Part shown: positions 22,170 to 34,237 of the stretch, one piece after another
How positions within the stretch are numbered: position 1 is the first letter of the stretch
Layout: each line of letters begins with the position of its first letter
Assembly (NCBI GenBank): GCA_003971905.1
Contig: RSEE01000006.1
Coordinates: 496,001 to 560,000 of the forward strand
DNA length: 64,000 nucleotides
Source of the DNA: Moniliella sp. 'wahieum'
Lineage: Eukaryota > Basidiomycota > Moniliellomycetes > Moniliellales > Moniliellaceae
Reading direction: 5' to 3'
The notes under the pieces: generated by a model
Seen by the model: the letters and a program-made list of their open reading frames with translations, nothing else
What the model was told of the DNA's origin: nothing
Databases searched by the model: none
Position numbers and translations under genes: made by a program

Positions 22170-22373
22170 ATGGCCAAGTCCAAGAACCACACCAACCATA
22201 ACCAGTCGTCCAAGGCGCACCGCAACGGCATCAAGAAGCCGAAGTCGTCGCGGTACCCGTCGCTGCGGGGTGTGGACCCGAAGTTCATCCGCAACCAGCG
22301 CTTTGCTAAGCACGGAACTGAGAAGTCTCTGCGCGAGGCCAAGGCCGCCAAGCATGCTACCGTCTCGGCTTAA
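22170..22373 (+). CDS. RPL29: 60S ribosomal protein eL29
   Basis: A small, very basic protein of the large ribosomal subunit located near the peptidyl-transferase and stalk side. The single-exon coding region gives [20 protein letters not shown], then [40 protein letters not shown] and a short KHATVSA end: 67 codons, the normal size. The [12 protein letters not shown] start is diagnostic of eL29. The reading is free of frameshifts. A likely 5'-UTR intron runs from GTGAGT at 22095 to CAG at 22163, just before the start, which is common for ribosomal protein genes in fungi. The gene stands alone, with no close partner on the plus strand. Confidence 0.97.
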   Translation: MAKSKNHTNHNQSSKAHRNGIKKPKSSRYPSLRGVDPKFIRNQRFAKHGTEKSLREAKAAKHATVSA

Positions 22374-23226
22374 GCACCAGTCGTACTGGTCCCTGCAGAG
22401 TCTTCTGTCTCCTCTCAAAAGGGTATCGTGCTCAGGATAACCGGTTTCTTCTGTACTGCCCGCATGTCTTGGCATCGGCCACTTCAGTGTTGCCTCCCCT
22501 CTGGTTTACTTCAGTGAACTTCACCTTAGCTCAATGCTTGCCCATGACCTTGTGCAAAGCTACTTCAGCTTTGATTATGCATCCCCTTGCACAAGCCTCT
22601 GTACAACTAGCGTGGCTATGGCTTCCTGTTCCCTTGAGGCTGTTCAGTTCCGTGTTGGCGGGCCTCCTCCCAGATGTCAAGATGACCAGTTCGTAGCGTA
22701 TGATATTGCGGGACCTAAAGAACGACCCAAACGTCTTCACCTGCCGGTCAGACCTCTTTTCACTGGTTGGCGCGAATGCTGGTGGTGAATGGCCATTTTG
22801 GACAGAAGTGCTTTAGCCAGAGCTCGAGCATGAGCCAAAAATGTAACCTTAGCCAGCTGGAGACTCAGTTTGGACTGATCCGCCGAGACTGGGAAGCAGA
22901 GCGTTTGTGTCGATTGGAGCGTAGCACCTGGCCGAGTGAATAATGGTTTACCGTTTACAATGCTCATTCGGCACTTCCGTCGGAGAGCTGCAAATCCCTG
23001 GCATGCATATGCGATACATTCCTACCAGACTCTGGAATAATGCACGACAACAATGACGATAATCGTGTCCACCACGTCGCATATGGTTGCAAGCCGGAGC
23101 AGGTATGCGAGTGAGAGTAGACTAGAGCGAGACGACCTCGCAGGTGCGTCAACGCAAACAAGGTCTTAAGAATGCATCTCGAAGGTCAGGGTGCATCTGT
23201 AAGTGGGTAAAAGCCAAGCCGAGAAT
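22374..23226. other. Spacer between eL29 and MBF1
   Basis: About 850 bp shared as 3' flank by two convergent genes. No coding or RNA feature was recognised beyond short chance readings. Confidence 0.4.
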
Positions 23227-23757
23227 TTAGGCCGCCTTTTTCTTAGGCCCTCCCAAAGGCGCGCCAATGTCCTTGCCACGCAGCTTGACACCGAGTGCAC
23301 GCTCGAGCTTGGCCAGAATTTGGGGGTTGGGCACGGCACGGCCCGACTCATAGTCGCCAATCACTTGGGGTTTCTCGTTGATCTTGGTACCAAGATCCTT
23401 TTGATTGAGGCCCTTGGCTTGACGGGCCTGGCCAATAGCCTTGCCTACGCTCGGTGCCACCTTCGGAGGTGCGGTCACTTCGTTGTCGCGATCCAGCTTG
23501 GCTAGACGCGCGTGGTCCACACCTTCGTGGCCCTTGTTGTGGCCAGCAGCAGTCTTGCGGTTATTATCGGTAATCGCACCAGCGGCGCGACCACGTGCAT
23601 ACGCATTCTGGGAGGCAGTCGTGCCGCTGCCCGAAGGGCGGGTCTTGTAACCGATTTTGACATCTTGGTCTGGTGCAGGAGGAAGGAAAGGTCAGTACCG
23701 GGTCGGATGATCATTGGAATAAAGTGCAGTGGAAAACAACTTACCCCAGGCAGACAT
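23227..23757 (-). CDS. MBF1: Multiprotein-bridging factor 1
   Basis: MBF1 bridges bZIP activators such as Gcn4 to TATA-binding protein and also guards against ribosomal frameshifting on stalled ribosomes. Exon 1 is MSAW (ATG 23757), followed by an intron of roughly 80 bp (GTAAGT donor next to 23743), then [20 protein letters not shown] and [13 protein letters not shown], the N-terminal MBF1 region. The C-terminal helix-turn-helix of the XRE/Cro type reads [40 protein letters not shown] and [20 protein letters not shown], ending in a basic tail GGPKKKAA at 23227. All parts are in one frame after splicing, with the usual family length of about 150 residues. The start lies about 150 bp from a tRNA gene on the other strand. 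Confidence 0.95.
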
Positions 23758-23905
23758 GGCGAAGAGAACGAGGAAAGAGTAGTGGTGATGGAGGTTGAGA
23801 AGAACCCTGGTAACCGGCAAGCCCCCCTTCCCCACTTCGAGGACATTGCAACGGCGTACCAAGCAATACCCGTCACCAGACTTGCACGGTCAAGTTGGCT
23901 CGAAA

Positions 23906-23991
23906 GGGCGGATAGCTCAGTTGGTAGAGCGCACGCTTCGCATGACTGGTGCACATGTGTGAGGTCTGGGGTTCGATTCCCTATTCGTCCA
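23906..23991 (+). tRNA. tRNA-Ala, anticodon CGC, with a 13-nt intron
   Basis: A complete cloverleaf can be folded. The acceptor stem pairs 23906-23912 with 23984-23990 and contains the G3-U70 wobble pair that marks alanine tRNA; the discriminator is A at 23991. The D arm (GCTCAGTTGGTAGAGC) has the normal A-box pattern and the T arm has GGTTCGATTCC as B box. The anticodon CGC is at 23939-23941, followed by A37 at 23942. A 13-nt intron (23943-23955) sits directly after position 37, the standard place for eukaryotic tRNA introns. The anticodon stem pairs CACGC with GTGTG with one G-T pair. Expected to be transcribed by RNA polymerase III, divergent from MBF1. Confidence 0.93.
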
Positions 23992-24334
23992 TTCCTTTTG
24001 CTACTATTACAATGAGGTCCTTCCCTACTTTAGATGCCTCCCTTTCGGAAGCTACGAATCATGTCCTCTTCACTCCTTGTACTTCCCTCACTCCTGGGCA
24101 GGGGCAGCTTGCAAGGCTTCAATGAAAAGCACCCGTAAACACGAAGTTTGCGCCAAACGACGTCTCCCTTTTGTTCTTTCAACTAGTACACCTTCATACC
24201 CGTCTAAACGTGCTACCCTCAGAGGCTTAACGCTTAACGGCTCAGCCTGCGTCCATTTACACAAGACCCAAACATGAAACAGTTGAAAAAGAGCTGCATT
24301 TTTGTTCAATGGCATGCATGGCATGGCAAACCAT

Positions 24335-25102
24335 TTAAAGAGCCTTCTTGGCAGCCTTGGCCAGGTGGGCCGAGTACTCCACGAAAGGCGTAGGAGGAGG
24401 CGGGATGTTGGCCCACAGGTTGGGAGTGAGGAAGCCGTAGGTCTTCGACACAGCCTCAAAGGTGGCCTTGATAAAGTTGCCCATCGTCGCGGTCTGGCCC
24501 GAAGACTGCGTGTAGCAATCAGTCACACCGGCGAGCTGGAGCATGCGCTTCGAAGCGGGAGCAGCCACAATACCGGTACCCCGGGGAGCCGGAACGAGGC
24601 GGCACATGACAGAGGCAGTCTTGCCGCTAACCTTCATGGGAACAGTGTGAGGCTCACCAAGAGCAGCACCCCAGTAACCACGGCGCACGGGGATGACCGA
24701 GAGCTTGGCAAGGTTGATCGCAGCACGAATGGCAGTGGCAACTTCCTTGGCACACTTGACACCGAGACCCAAGTGACCGTCAGAGTCACCGACGGCAACA
24801 AATGCCTTAAAGCGGGTACGCTGGCCAGCACGGGTTTGCTTCTGGACGGGGTGGATCTTCATGACTTCGTCCTTGAGCTTGGGAAGGAGCAGGTCCACGA
24901 CCTGGTACTCCTTGATCGGGAGCGAGAAGAGGTAGATCTCTTCGATCGACTTGATCTTGCCGTCCTTGACGAGACGGCCAACAGAAGTGACGGGAACCCA
25001 CTCCTCCTTCTCACCACCGCGAGCACCACGGCGCCCACGGCGGCCGCGACCACCACGGTCACGACCAAAACCACCACGTCCACGGGGAGCAGCGTCAGCC
25101 AT
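24335..25102 (-). CDS. RPS2: 40S ribosomal protein uS5 (RPS2)
   Basis: A core protein of the small ribosomal subunit that contributes to decoding fidelity and the mRNA entry channel. The start is ATG 25102 ([20 protein letters not shown]), with an arginine/glycine-rich head that is the usual target of arginine methylation. The S5 N-terminal domain includes [40 protein letters not shown] and [20 protein letters not shown]; the C-terminal S5 domain includes [20 protein letters not shown] and [20 protein letters not shown]. It ends with [12 protein letters not shown]. The 255 codons form one exon without any frameshift. In-frame sequence continues upstream to 25357, but the ATG at 25102 matches the conserved N terminus, so the longer reading is 5' leader. 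Confidence 0.97.
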   Translation of the reverse strand: MADAAPRGRGGFGRDRGGRGRRGRRGARGGEKEEWVPVTSVGRLVKDGKIKSIEEIYLFSLPIKEYQVVDLLLPKLKDEVMKIHPVQKQTRAGQRTRFKAFVAVGDSDGHLGLGVKCAKEVATAIRAAINLAKLSVIPVRRGYWGAALGEPHTVPMKVSGKTASVMCRLVPAPRGTGIVAAPASKRMLQLAGVTDCYTQSSGQTATMGNFIKATFEAVSKTYGFLTPNLWANIPPPPTPFVEYSAHLAKAAKKAL

Positions 25103-25417
25103 TGTTAGTCTGGAAGCGTGCTTGGCGGTCGACAGAGAAGGATGCTTGTGTGCGCGCTGAGGTGGATCCGCGAGGCGGCTGGGTTCGTCCAAGAAATCAG
25201 GTGTAGGGTTGGTCTGACACTGTCGTAATGCAGAGATGTGAATTAAATTCGCCGCAGCTTGTGCTCGTGGCCCTCCTGAGCGGGGTGCCACGCTATCCAG
25301 AGGCGCTAATAAACGTGAGGGGAGAGCACGTAAAACATTGAACGTTCGACTCGGCATTGTCGTCAGAAGCTGGCATTCCTTTCAAATTCCAAGCATTATA
25401 TTTCAGTTTTTGGTGTT

Positions 25418-25475
25418 GACTAGTGACTAGTGACTAGTGACTAGAGTGACTAGTGACCTAGTGACCTAGTGACCG
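25418..25475. repeat. Tandem heptamer, ACTAGT palindrome plus G, grading into an octamer
   Basis: Several GACTAGT units, one imperfect, followed by two GACCTAGT octamers. ACTAGT is a perfect 6-bp palindrome. Confidence 0.92.
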
Positions 25476-25623
25476 GCGGCCGACAGGGGGAACACCACAG
25501 GAACACCAGGCCTGGGACCTGACATGTGACATTGGACAGCTGGCAGGTCCTGGACTTGTCACGCACATCACATGTCACTGTGACATGCCTCATGGTCCCT
25601 GTCACTTGCCTGCACCCGATACA

Positions 25624-25662
25624 CCTAGGGCCTAGGGCCTTGGCCTAAGGCCTAAGGCCTAA
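25624..25662. repeat. Tandem heptamers CCTAGGG then GCCTAAG
   Basis: Two CCTAGGG units (palindrome CCTAGG plus G) run into GGCCTAA units (palindrome AGGCCT plus A). Two different palindrome families lie side by side. Confidence 0.9.
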
Positions 25663-26142
25663 TCAATAATCCCGCCAAGGTTCATCCTCACCGCGATGGC
25701 CACTGAACTGAACGGGGAGATCGAGGCCACGCTGTTGTTCCCGGCCATCGAGCTTCTAGCATCATATGCCTCATGACATGCATTAGGCTGCTTAGCCAGT
25801 GCTTGGCCTGTGCGCTCGCGGGCTCTCACCTTGAAGCTACGCTGCGAAGCACATTGGGTGCTCATCCTGAACGCTCAGACTCAGCTGAGCCACTCGTTCT
25901 GACTGAGACTGAGGCGCTGAGGCCCTGAGGCGCAGTTAACTAGTTTTAAGCTAGTTATTACCGCCGGGTACCGGTTACCAGTCACGCTCCCGCTCACACG
26001 CAGGGGGTGCGCATTTGCTCCGCCAACGTCATGGGATGGTGTGGCCGTACCTTCCCTCCCTGTCGGCCTGTGCGTCTGTAGTACACCGGTGCAGGCAGCG
26101 AAGAGCGCATTCGCACTAGGCCGCGAGCACCAATCCGCTTGT

Positions 26143-26158
26143 GGGGGGGGGGGGGGGG
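26143..26158 (+). repeat. Homopolymer run of 16 G
   Basis: An uninterrupted G tract in intergenic DNA; it may be a G-quadruplex former, and its exact length is doubtful in any assembly. Confidence 0.8.
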
Positions 26159-26741
26159 CATGGCAAGACGCGTTTTGCTTTCAGAGCGAGAGGGGATGGA
26201 CTAGCATCCTGATGAAGAGGCGCGGCAGGGCTCCCTCTTTCGAACCAACTTGGGACTACCGGGGCCTGCCAAACTTGTAGGACTTGGCCCGAGGACGCAG
26301 CGGCCTGAAGGCCTGACCTGGCCCAGTCCACCATGGCAAGAGGCGGCTGGAGGGTAGGCAGCTGTCACAGCACCGCACAGCGGCTCAAATTAATTAATTA
26401 CCGGGTCTTGCGGTATTTTCAAACCAGAGAGTGGCGCCATGCTGGCGCGGCCAGAATCGCACGGGCGCCTACTGTCTCGGCCGCCAAAAGGTCCAAGCAT
26501 CGCCGCACGCCTGGCCGATAGGAGCACCAGCGGCAAACAACAGGGCTGCAATCAGAAAGCGGCTGCGAGCGCAGTGCGGTCATCCCTTTCACAGTCCTGC
26601 TTTGCCCCTTTCTTCCACCATCTCTTGCACTCAGTACTCAGTACTCCGTTCGCACGCTGGCTTCTGCCCCTGCCCTTCGCTCTTCCCCTACACACCTCCG
26701 CCACGGGACACTTGCCTGTCCCTCTACTATTCTCGCCCGGC

Positions 26742-27597
26742 ATGGCCACATCCGGGCTATCTTCTCCAACTACGCCGCGTTCTGCCTCGGTGCTCATGAC
26801 CCAATCGGCAGACTCGTCGCCCGTCACGGGTGACATGCATGTCCGTATTCCTGCGGATGTGCAAGCCAGCTGGATCAACCCCAATGCCCTGCGCCATCTC
26901 TTTATCACACAGGACTCACAGAGCATCAAGGCCAATGCTGCGCGCCCCTTTGTTATTAGCCCCTTTGCCCGGGACGTGTGGCCACCACGGTATGATGCAC
27001 CCTCGCAGGAGATCACCCAAACCTCTTCCAGCTCAGGTGTTCAAGTCCCAATCGGCTGTCAACGTAACAGTTTACGTGGATGGCACTGTCAATGGGGTCG
27101 AGATGTTGCGCAAGGAGAACCCTCAATTGGAGTTGGCAAATATTTCGTTACCTGGTACGCCCAGTGGCCGCAAGACTAACAATCGCAACTCATCTTACTT
27201 TTCCTACGTTCCTCGTAAGGAACGTCTGCTCCCAGTCATCATCCAAGCCAAAAGTGTGATGAGTTATGTGACGCTACGGATCCCAACCTACCCAGTGCTC
27301 GACACGCCGCTCCAGGTACGCGCTCGCACCTTGCGTGGAGCATGCAATGTTTTCTCCCCCCGGAATTTTCTGGATTGTTTCGTGGAGCTTGGGCGTCGGT
27401 CCGCACGGTAGCACGGTAAAGCAAACAAGCGGGGACGAAGTGGGCATGGGGGGGTTCAAGTTGTCCAAGGCTCTCCGTACCAGTGGTCGGGTAGTTGACT
27501 TGACGGACGATTGGGTGTCGGTCCATCTCTAGGGACGACCAACGCGACGGCGGATGCTGACGTTAAGAAGGCACTCAACTTCACGCCCCCTGCTTAA
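26742..27597 (+). CDS. Uncharacterised protein, three or more exons
   Basis: Start at ATG 26742 (MATSGLSSPTTPRSASVLMT), a Ser/Thr-rich disordered head, then DMHVRIPADVQASWINPNAL and RPFVISPFARDVWPP. A probable intron from about 26990 to 27036 leads to VFKSQSAVNVTVYVDGTVNG, VEMLRKENPQLELANISLPG and RKERLLPVIIQAKSVMSYVT, LRIPTYPVLDTPLQ. Another intron starts with GTACGC after 27314. The likely last coding part is TTNATADADVKKALNFTPPA, ending at TAA 27597. The alternating hydrophobic pattern in the middle (VNVTVYVDG, LLPVIIQAK, YVTLRIPTY) suggests beta strands. I do not recognise the family. The intron phases do not match as written, so at least one base is probably missing. A further open stretch 27590-27720 (VYPVGIQLKAGEDPPALRGD) may be a chance reading. 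Confidence 0.5.
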
Positions 27598-27903
27598 AAA
27601 ACGTCCTAACCGCGGTCTAATCAAGGTTTATCCCGTAGGGATTCAACTGAAAGCAGGCGAAGATCCTCCCGCGTTACGGGGTGATCTCTGCGAGTTGGTC
27701 ACCGCTCGTGGCAACATAACCCTCTGACTCTTCTGAGTTCAAGGATGATGAAGGGGTGTTATCAGCTAAAAGGGGTTCTCCTCAACTTGGGCGCGCTTTC
27801 CTCTTCTGTCTTCTTATCCACATCTTCTCTTTACATACCGGTAGACTCGTTCCATTTGCCTCATTGTTTTTACGGGCATGCCTGACCATTTCGTTTCGTT
27901 CTT

Positions 27904-28548
27904 GTGAATACTAATGCACACGTGTATATGAAAGGGGGCTATGGTGGTGAAATAAAATACAGCCCACCGCGTTTATCGCGGGAACTTAAGAAGGATATAT
28001 ACACCTTGCTGCGAACTCTGCCTAATATTTGGACAGGTTGTGCACTACTAGAGCCTGGATGGAGAGGTGCAGTCTGCAGTGGATCATAATTTGGAGAAGA
28101 CGGAACCTCGCAAGGGTCTATAGCCGGGGTGACTACCGCGTGATGGGGCCCGGAGCAATCGGAGGATTAGGAATGGAGGTGGATCACACGATATGCGACA
28201 CGGGATCGCAGGAGGCGCAGACCACCGCAACGCCTCTGGAAAGGCCGAGAAAAGGAGCTGCTTCGGCTGCTGGAACAAGCAAAATGCGACAAGAACGCCA
28301 AGTACCAGAGGCGCACCCAAGGGCCGTTTTTCCCCTGTGTTTGACAACGGCGAGGATACTACGGTATCAAGACAGCGGGCAAGATGCTTGCGCACTGGAA
28401 GGATTTGGCTACTAACTCTCAATGGAAATGGTTCCTCGCTCGGATGTCTACCACGTTCATCCGTGTCCACACGCACTACCTCGGGTATGGGAACGGATGG
28501 CGGACACCAGAGGGTCCTGATCTCCAGGTGGTTCCCCTGGTTTCTTAA
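27904..28548 (+). CDS. Unassigned coding-like fragment
   Basis: Three readings in succession look protein-like but lie in different frames: KYSPPRLSRELKKDIYTLLR near 27960, WKGREKELLRLLEQAKCDKN with KYQRRTQGPFF near 28240-28330, and YYGIKTAGKMLAHWKDLATN, SQWKWFLARMSTTFIRVHTH, YLGYGNGWRTPEGPDLQVVP ending at TAA 28548. The last is a coherent 67-residue stretch rich in aromatic residues. I do not recognise the family, and no splice sites joining the pieces were confirmed. It could be the 3' part of a lineage-specific gene, a decayed gene, or part of an old mobile element. Confidence 0.38.
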
Positions 28549-28878
28549 GCGGGGTTGGTGCTAACAAAAGCAGCGCACGCAAGATGAACGGGTCGGTTTA
28601 TAGGCGTAGCGTTTCCCTCTCCCAGCACGTTCAACATTCAACTGAACGTTCAACACAAAAACTAGAATGCCAAAATGAAATAATACTCAGGCCAGCAATG
28701 TTCAAATGAGGTAAGCATCCGAGCTAGTGCTGGCAAGGCTGGACACTGGCCCTGCGCTGCGACGCGGATTCTAATCCAGTTGGTGCAAGCCCGCCCAAGC
28801 GCCGGTGGTGGGCCCGGGTTAGGGTGGACGTCTGCGCCGGTTCCCACATCGACCTTGACACTGACACTGCTGCCGACG

Positions 28879-29287
28879 ATGCTTGCCCCCGTTGCCCGCA
28901 CTGCTGCTCCGCGTCTGAGCCGTGGCTTTGCCACGTCGGCTCCGGCCCGTGCTCTTCCCATTCCGCCGAAGGTCGCCACTCCTGCCTCTGTCCGTGGCCC
29001 GCCGGGAGAGCAGCGCCAAGCTCGACGAGTTTGTTGACCTTTACTCCAAGCTCCCCAAGGGCCCTGCGCCCGAGCCTAAGGGCTGGTTCGCTGGCAAGAA
29101 TGTGTCCGGAAAGCCGTTCCTTTTCTACGGTATCTTCATTTCCGTGTTTGGTTACACACTCAACACCAAATTCCACTCTGGTACGTTCGTTGGGCTTCTT
29201 TCCTTGCTGTTACGCCCCACGCCCATTTTCTGCGAACACGATGACTGACGCACTGTTCTTTTCTCGGAAGGCGAGCACGAGCACTAA
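28879..29287 (+). CDS. ATP17: Mitochondrial F1F0 ATP synthase subunit f
   Basis: Subunit f is a small single-pass protein of the membrane sector of ATP synthase, next to subunit a and needed for dimer assembly. The start at ATG 28879 gives a mitochondrial presequence-like head (MLAPVARTAAPRLSRGFATS, APARALPIPPKVATPASV) rich in Arg, Ala and Ser. After a frame change near 29005 the mature part follows: AKLDEFVDLYSKLPKGPAPE, with the family signature YSKLPKGPAP, then GKNVSGKPFLFYGIFISVFG, the membrane helix, and YTLNTKFHS. A last intron (from GTACGT at about 29180 to AG at about 29270) brings in GEHEH and the stop at 29287. Size, signature and charged histidine-rich end agree with fungal ATP17. 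The single frameshift is most simply a lost base in GGCCCGCCGGG. Confidence 0.88.
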
Positions 29288-30972
<1,685 letters not shown>

Positions 30973-31479
30973 GAAGTGTTGTACCCACCATGTGTTCTTG
31001 ACGGTCCCTGATGCCCCCCATATGATTTCTTCCTCCGCCTCTTATCCCTTTCTCCCCTCGGGGTCTGATGCTGTTGGTCCCTTCAATATCTGGGCTTTCT
31101 CCATCCCGCAATCACATCCCGTACTAGCCAGTGGCTCCTCTTCCTAGGAGTGGCGAATCACAGCGACTAGTGATGACAACTCCTTTCTTGTTTTGGGGGC
31201 ATCTATGCCCATGGTGTAGCTTTCCCCTTGCCCACACTTCAACGTGAAGTTCAAGCTCAGGAGCTGGTCTACAACGAGTACGAGTATCCGAAGCATGGTC
31301 TGGTCCACACGACTATAGTAGCACAGGGCTAGCACAGGGAGCAGGACATTGGAACCGGCGTTTCACATGTACGTAGCCGGGGCGTTCACGCGTTCACACA
31401 TCACCGTCCCGCGTGACAGCGTCGGAGCCAGTCACTTGCGGTGGCCAACAAACGTGGCACGAGCAGAGTCTGTTACGTA

Positions 31480-31499
31480 AAACGTTAAACGTTAAACGT
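31480..31499. repeat. Tandem heptamer, AACGTT palindrome plus A
   Basis: Two full AACGTTA units plus flanking partial units. Confidence 0.85.
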
Positions 31500-31503
31500 A
31501 CAC

Positions 31504-31560
31504 GCAGAAAGGGAGACGCCGGGCAGAAAGGGACTCGCCGGGCAGAAAGGGACTCGCCGG
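31504..31560. repeat. Three tandem copies of a 19-bp unit
   Basis: The unit gcagaaagggactcgccgg occurs three times without gaps; the first copy has a two-base difference (agacg for actcg region). Confidence 0.93.
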
Positions 31561-31911
31561 ACCTAGGAGTTTGTAGAGCAGCTTAGATCTTAGAGCAGCC
31601 CCACGCCAACGGGTTGCCATGTTTCTTTGCCTGGTGTTCACCGGTTACCGGCCAACGTACGTTCAACTATGTCGATGATCGATCAACTCGATCAACGTGT
31701 TCAACGTACGTGTTCAAGTACTCCATCTCTTTTGCCCACCCGAGAGCTCCTGATAAAGCCAAGACCTAAGGGCCTCAGTACCTCAGTCCAAGACTTACAT
31801 GTTCCACGGCAAGTCGCGGAGGAGCGAGGGGAAATCGGTAACCGGTACGAAAACATTCAAAAGCACACGTGTGCTTACTGATGCACCGTTGTGCGATCCG
31901 GCCCCTCACGG

Positions 31912-31936
31912 TCACTAGTCACTAGTCACTGGTCAC
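31912..31936. repeat. Tandem heptamer, ACTAGT palindrome plus C
   Basis: Two perfect units and one variant of TCACTAG; the same palindrome as at 25418. Confidence 0.88.
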
Positions 31937-32138
31937 CGCCGCCCCGCTAGCCGCATGCTGTTATCCACGGTACCTGAGGCCCTGGCCTACCACGGCTGAG
32001 TGTCCCCAGGCTGAGGTGACCGGTGACCCGTGAGGCGTGGCGCTGAGGCGCTGAGGCAGCATGGATCGTCGCTTCCTGGACCAACTTGAAGAGCTTTTGA
32101 AGCGTCAAATAGGAGAAGGGCCTGTCCCTGGTTGCCAG

Positions 32139-32167
32139 TTACCTAGTTACCGGTTACCGGTTACCGG
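32139..32167. repeat. Tandem heptamer, ACCGGT palindrome plus T
   Basis: Three perfect TTACCGG units, preceded by a variant ttaccta. Confidence 0.9.
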
Positions 32168-33038
32168 CAAGGCTTACAATTATACCAGGGGCGATATTAG
32201 TTACCGTAGTTCTATACGAATTGCGTTTGGTTCTCGAATCGTCGTGGCATGTGCGATGCATGTGAAGCTTGCCGCTAGCACTCAGGTCACACCCAGCGCT
32301 ATCCACAGGATGCCTCCCGTTTGCTCCGAGTAATGCCGGCCACCATTGCGGCCATTGCCAACGACGAGGATCTGTTGGGCCAATGTGCGATCGTGCGGTT
32401 GTGGTGATGATCGGTGGTGTCGATGATGTGCAACATGTGACGGTGACCGCGAGACGGCGCGCGCAGGGGGGAAGGCAGCGGCTGGTTTGCTCTGCAGATC
32501 ACGCCGCCAGGCTGCACTGCCGCCATGCGGGATGCGCACTGGAACAGCGCGGCTAGCGCCACCTCGGACGACAGGCCTGGTGCCTGCCTTGCCACAGGGC
32601 GCCACACTGCCACGGGGCAAGTGTGGATGTGCGCGCGCTCCTCCTGGGGGGGTGGTGCCCAGGGCTGGCCCCGTGCCTTGGGCTCGGGTGCAGGCTCGTC
32701 GGCTGGCTCAGAGTCAGCGCTGGGGCTGCTGAGGGCGCTGAGGCCAGCCGCTCAGCGGACCACCCATCGCTCCTTGCCGTAGTCATCGATCCATCTCGCC
32801 TGCCCTGCCCGGGACATCGTCCGCCGTGGCGCGCGTTCGCTTCGTCCCGACCCTTGCCCCTTCACACCACCACCCCCCCCCCTCCCCTCCACCTCCACCT
32901 CCGAGCCCCACCACCACTTTCTCTTCCCCCCACCGCCCTCGTGGGTCCACTCGCTCGTTCTTTCCCCCTCCCTCACCCTATCCCAGCACCGCTCTTTTCG
33001 CCCTCACGCCCTGCTTTCCACCACTCGCCCCACCCACG

Positions 33039-34237
33039 ATGACCGCCCGATCCCCCTCTGTCCGCCGCAATGAACTGTACCACAACCTGAGCCTCGATGA
33101 GAAGCCCCGGTGGGCGACCCCTTTGCCGATGCGCCCGCCATGCCGGAGCCTGTGCGACAGGCGACCCATCCTGCCCTCCAGGCTGCTCGGGCCGCCGCCG
33201 CCGCTCCCCGTGGAGCTGCCGCTCCTCTGTCTGGTGCGCATGCGTACGAGCCAACCATGCCCTCTGCGGCCGCCGGTGCCCACGGCGCCACTTCCCCCTC
33301 GGCCTATGCCCAGCAGTTCCAAGCCCCCACCAGCTTCTCAGATGCTCCGCGTCAGCAGCAGCGGCATTCGAAAAAACCGTCGTTGTTCCGCCGCAGCGTC
33401 GTTGCGCTCACGGGAGGCAACCGGGCCAGTCAAATGGGTCACCCGCCCAGCAGTGGCGCCAGTGGGTTGCAACGCAAACCGTCAGCGTTTCGCAAGAGCA
33501 TGGCCTGGTTGCTGGGCCCGCCGCCTGCGGTCCGCTTGGCCCCTGGCATTGGCGATACGCCTACGGCCGCGACCGAAAAGTCGGGCCCGGGCAACAAGGA
33601 TCCTTTCTTGGGCGGAGGCGGCGAGGGGAACGAATGGGATGTCGACGGTTCGGGAGCGGCGTTTTGGAAGCGCTTCTCCATCGCCCAGCGCCATGCTCAG
33701 AACCAAGCTGATCCTCTCACTCAGCAGAGCAAGGAGTTTGTATCCCAGCAGAACAAGGCCAACCGAAAGATGCGGATTGCAATCTACCTCACTTTGGTCG
33801 TGCTGGTCGCTTTGATTATTGGCTTGGCAGTCGGCATTCCTGCCGCACACAAGTCCTCCTCGTCCGGCTCGGGCTCAGGCAGCAGTGCAAGCAATGCCAA
33901 GCGCGCAATCTTCGATTTGCCCACCGACCTACCTCCATCGGCACTTCCAATCGATGCATCTGGCGCAGCAGCCGCCATCGAGGCGGGACGGACGAATTTC
34001 GAACAGAGCCCGACGGCTACGCCACCTCTGTCGTTCGCCTTCCTTCCCAAGGTCGCACCCACCAGAAGTTTGCTCATCGCCGTGCGGCCCAGGCGGCCAG
34101 CGAGGCTCGGCATAGAGTGCCCATCACGCGCCCTCCACTCTGCGCGCCACCCTCCCTCCCTTCTTTCGAGGTACTTGACATACCTGTTCCCTCCGTTTCT
34201 CACCCCCCTCGGCCCTCACATTTCCATTGGCCCCTGA
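33039..34237 (+). CDS. Single-pass membrane protein with long disordered head, unassigned
   Basis: Start at ATG 33039 (MTARSPSVRRNELYHNLSLD), with a frame change near 33105 into GDPFADAPAMPEPVRQATHP. About 200 residues of Ala/Pro/Ser/Gln-rich sequence follow, including basic blocks RQQQRHSKKPSLFRRSVVAL and LQRKPSAFRKSMAWLLG that may be phosphorylation or membrane-contact sites. EWDVDGSGAAFWKRFSIAQR then leads, through KEFVSQQNKANRKMRI, to one membrane helix, AIYLTLVVLVALIIGLAVGI. The outer or lumenal part begins with a Ser/Gly linker (SSSGSGSGSSAS) and is short. The end is uncertain: after GRTNFEQSPT the frame probably shifts again, so the stop at 34237 may not be the real one. The family is unknown. 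The head-helix-short tail plan is that of type II membrane proteins. Confidence 0.6.

Larger units (their letters stand above)
25103..26741. other. Repeat-rich spacer
   Basis: About 1.6 kb between divergent genes. It contains three families of short tandem repeats (25418-25475 and 25624-25662), a run of 16 G (26143-26158), an attaattaatta patch near 26390 and no recognisable gene. Confidence 0.5.
30973..33038. other. Repeat-rich spacer
   Basis: About 2 kb between two plus-strand genes. It holds a 19-bp triplicate (31504-31560), three heptamer arrays (31480-31499, 31912-31936, 32139-32167), GAGGCGCT repeats near 32036-32060 and CT-rich sequence at 32860-33000 that probably lies in the promoter of the next gene. 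No protein or RNA gene was recognised. Confidence 0.5.
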
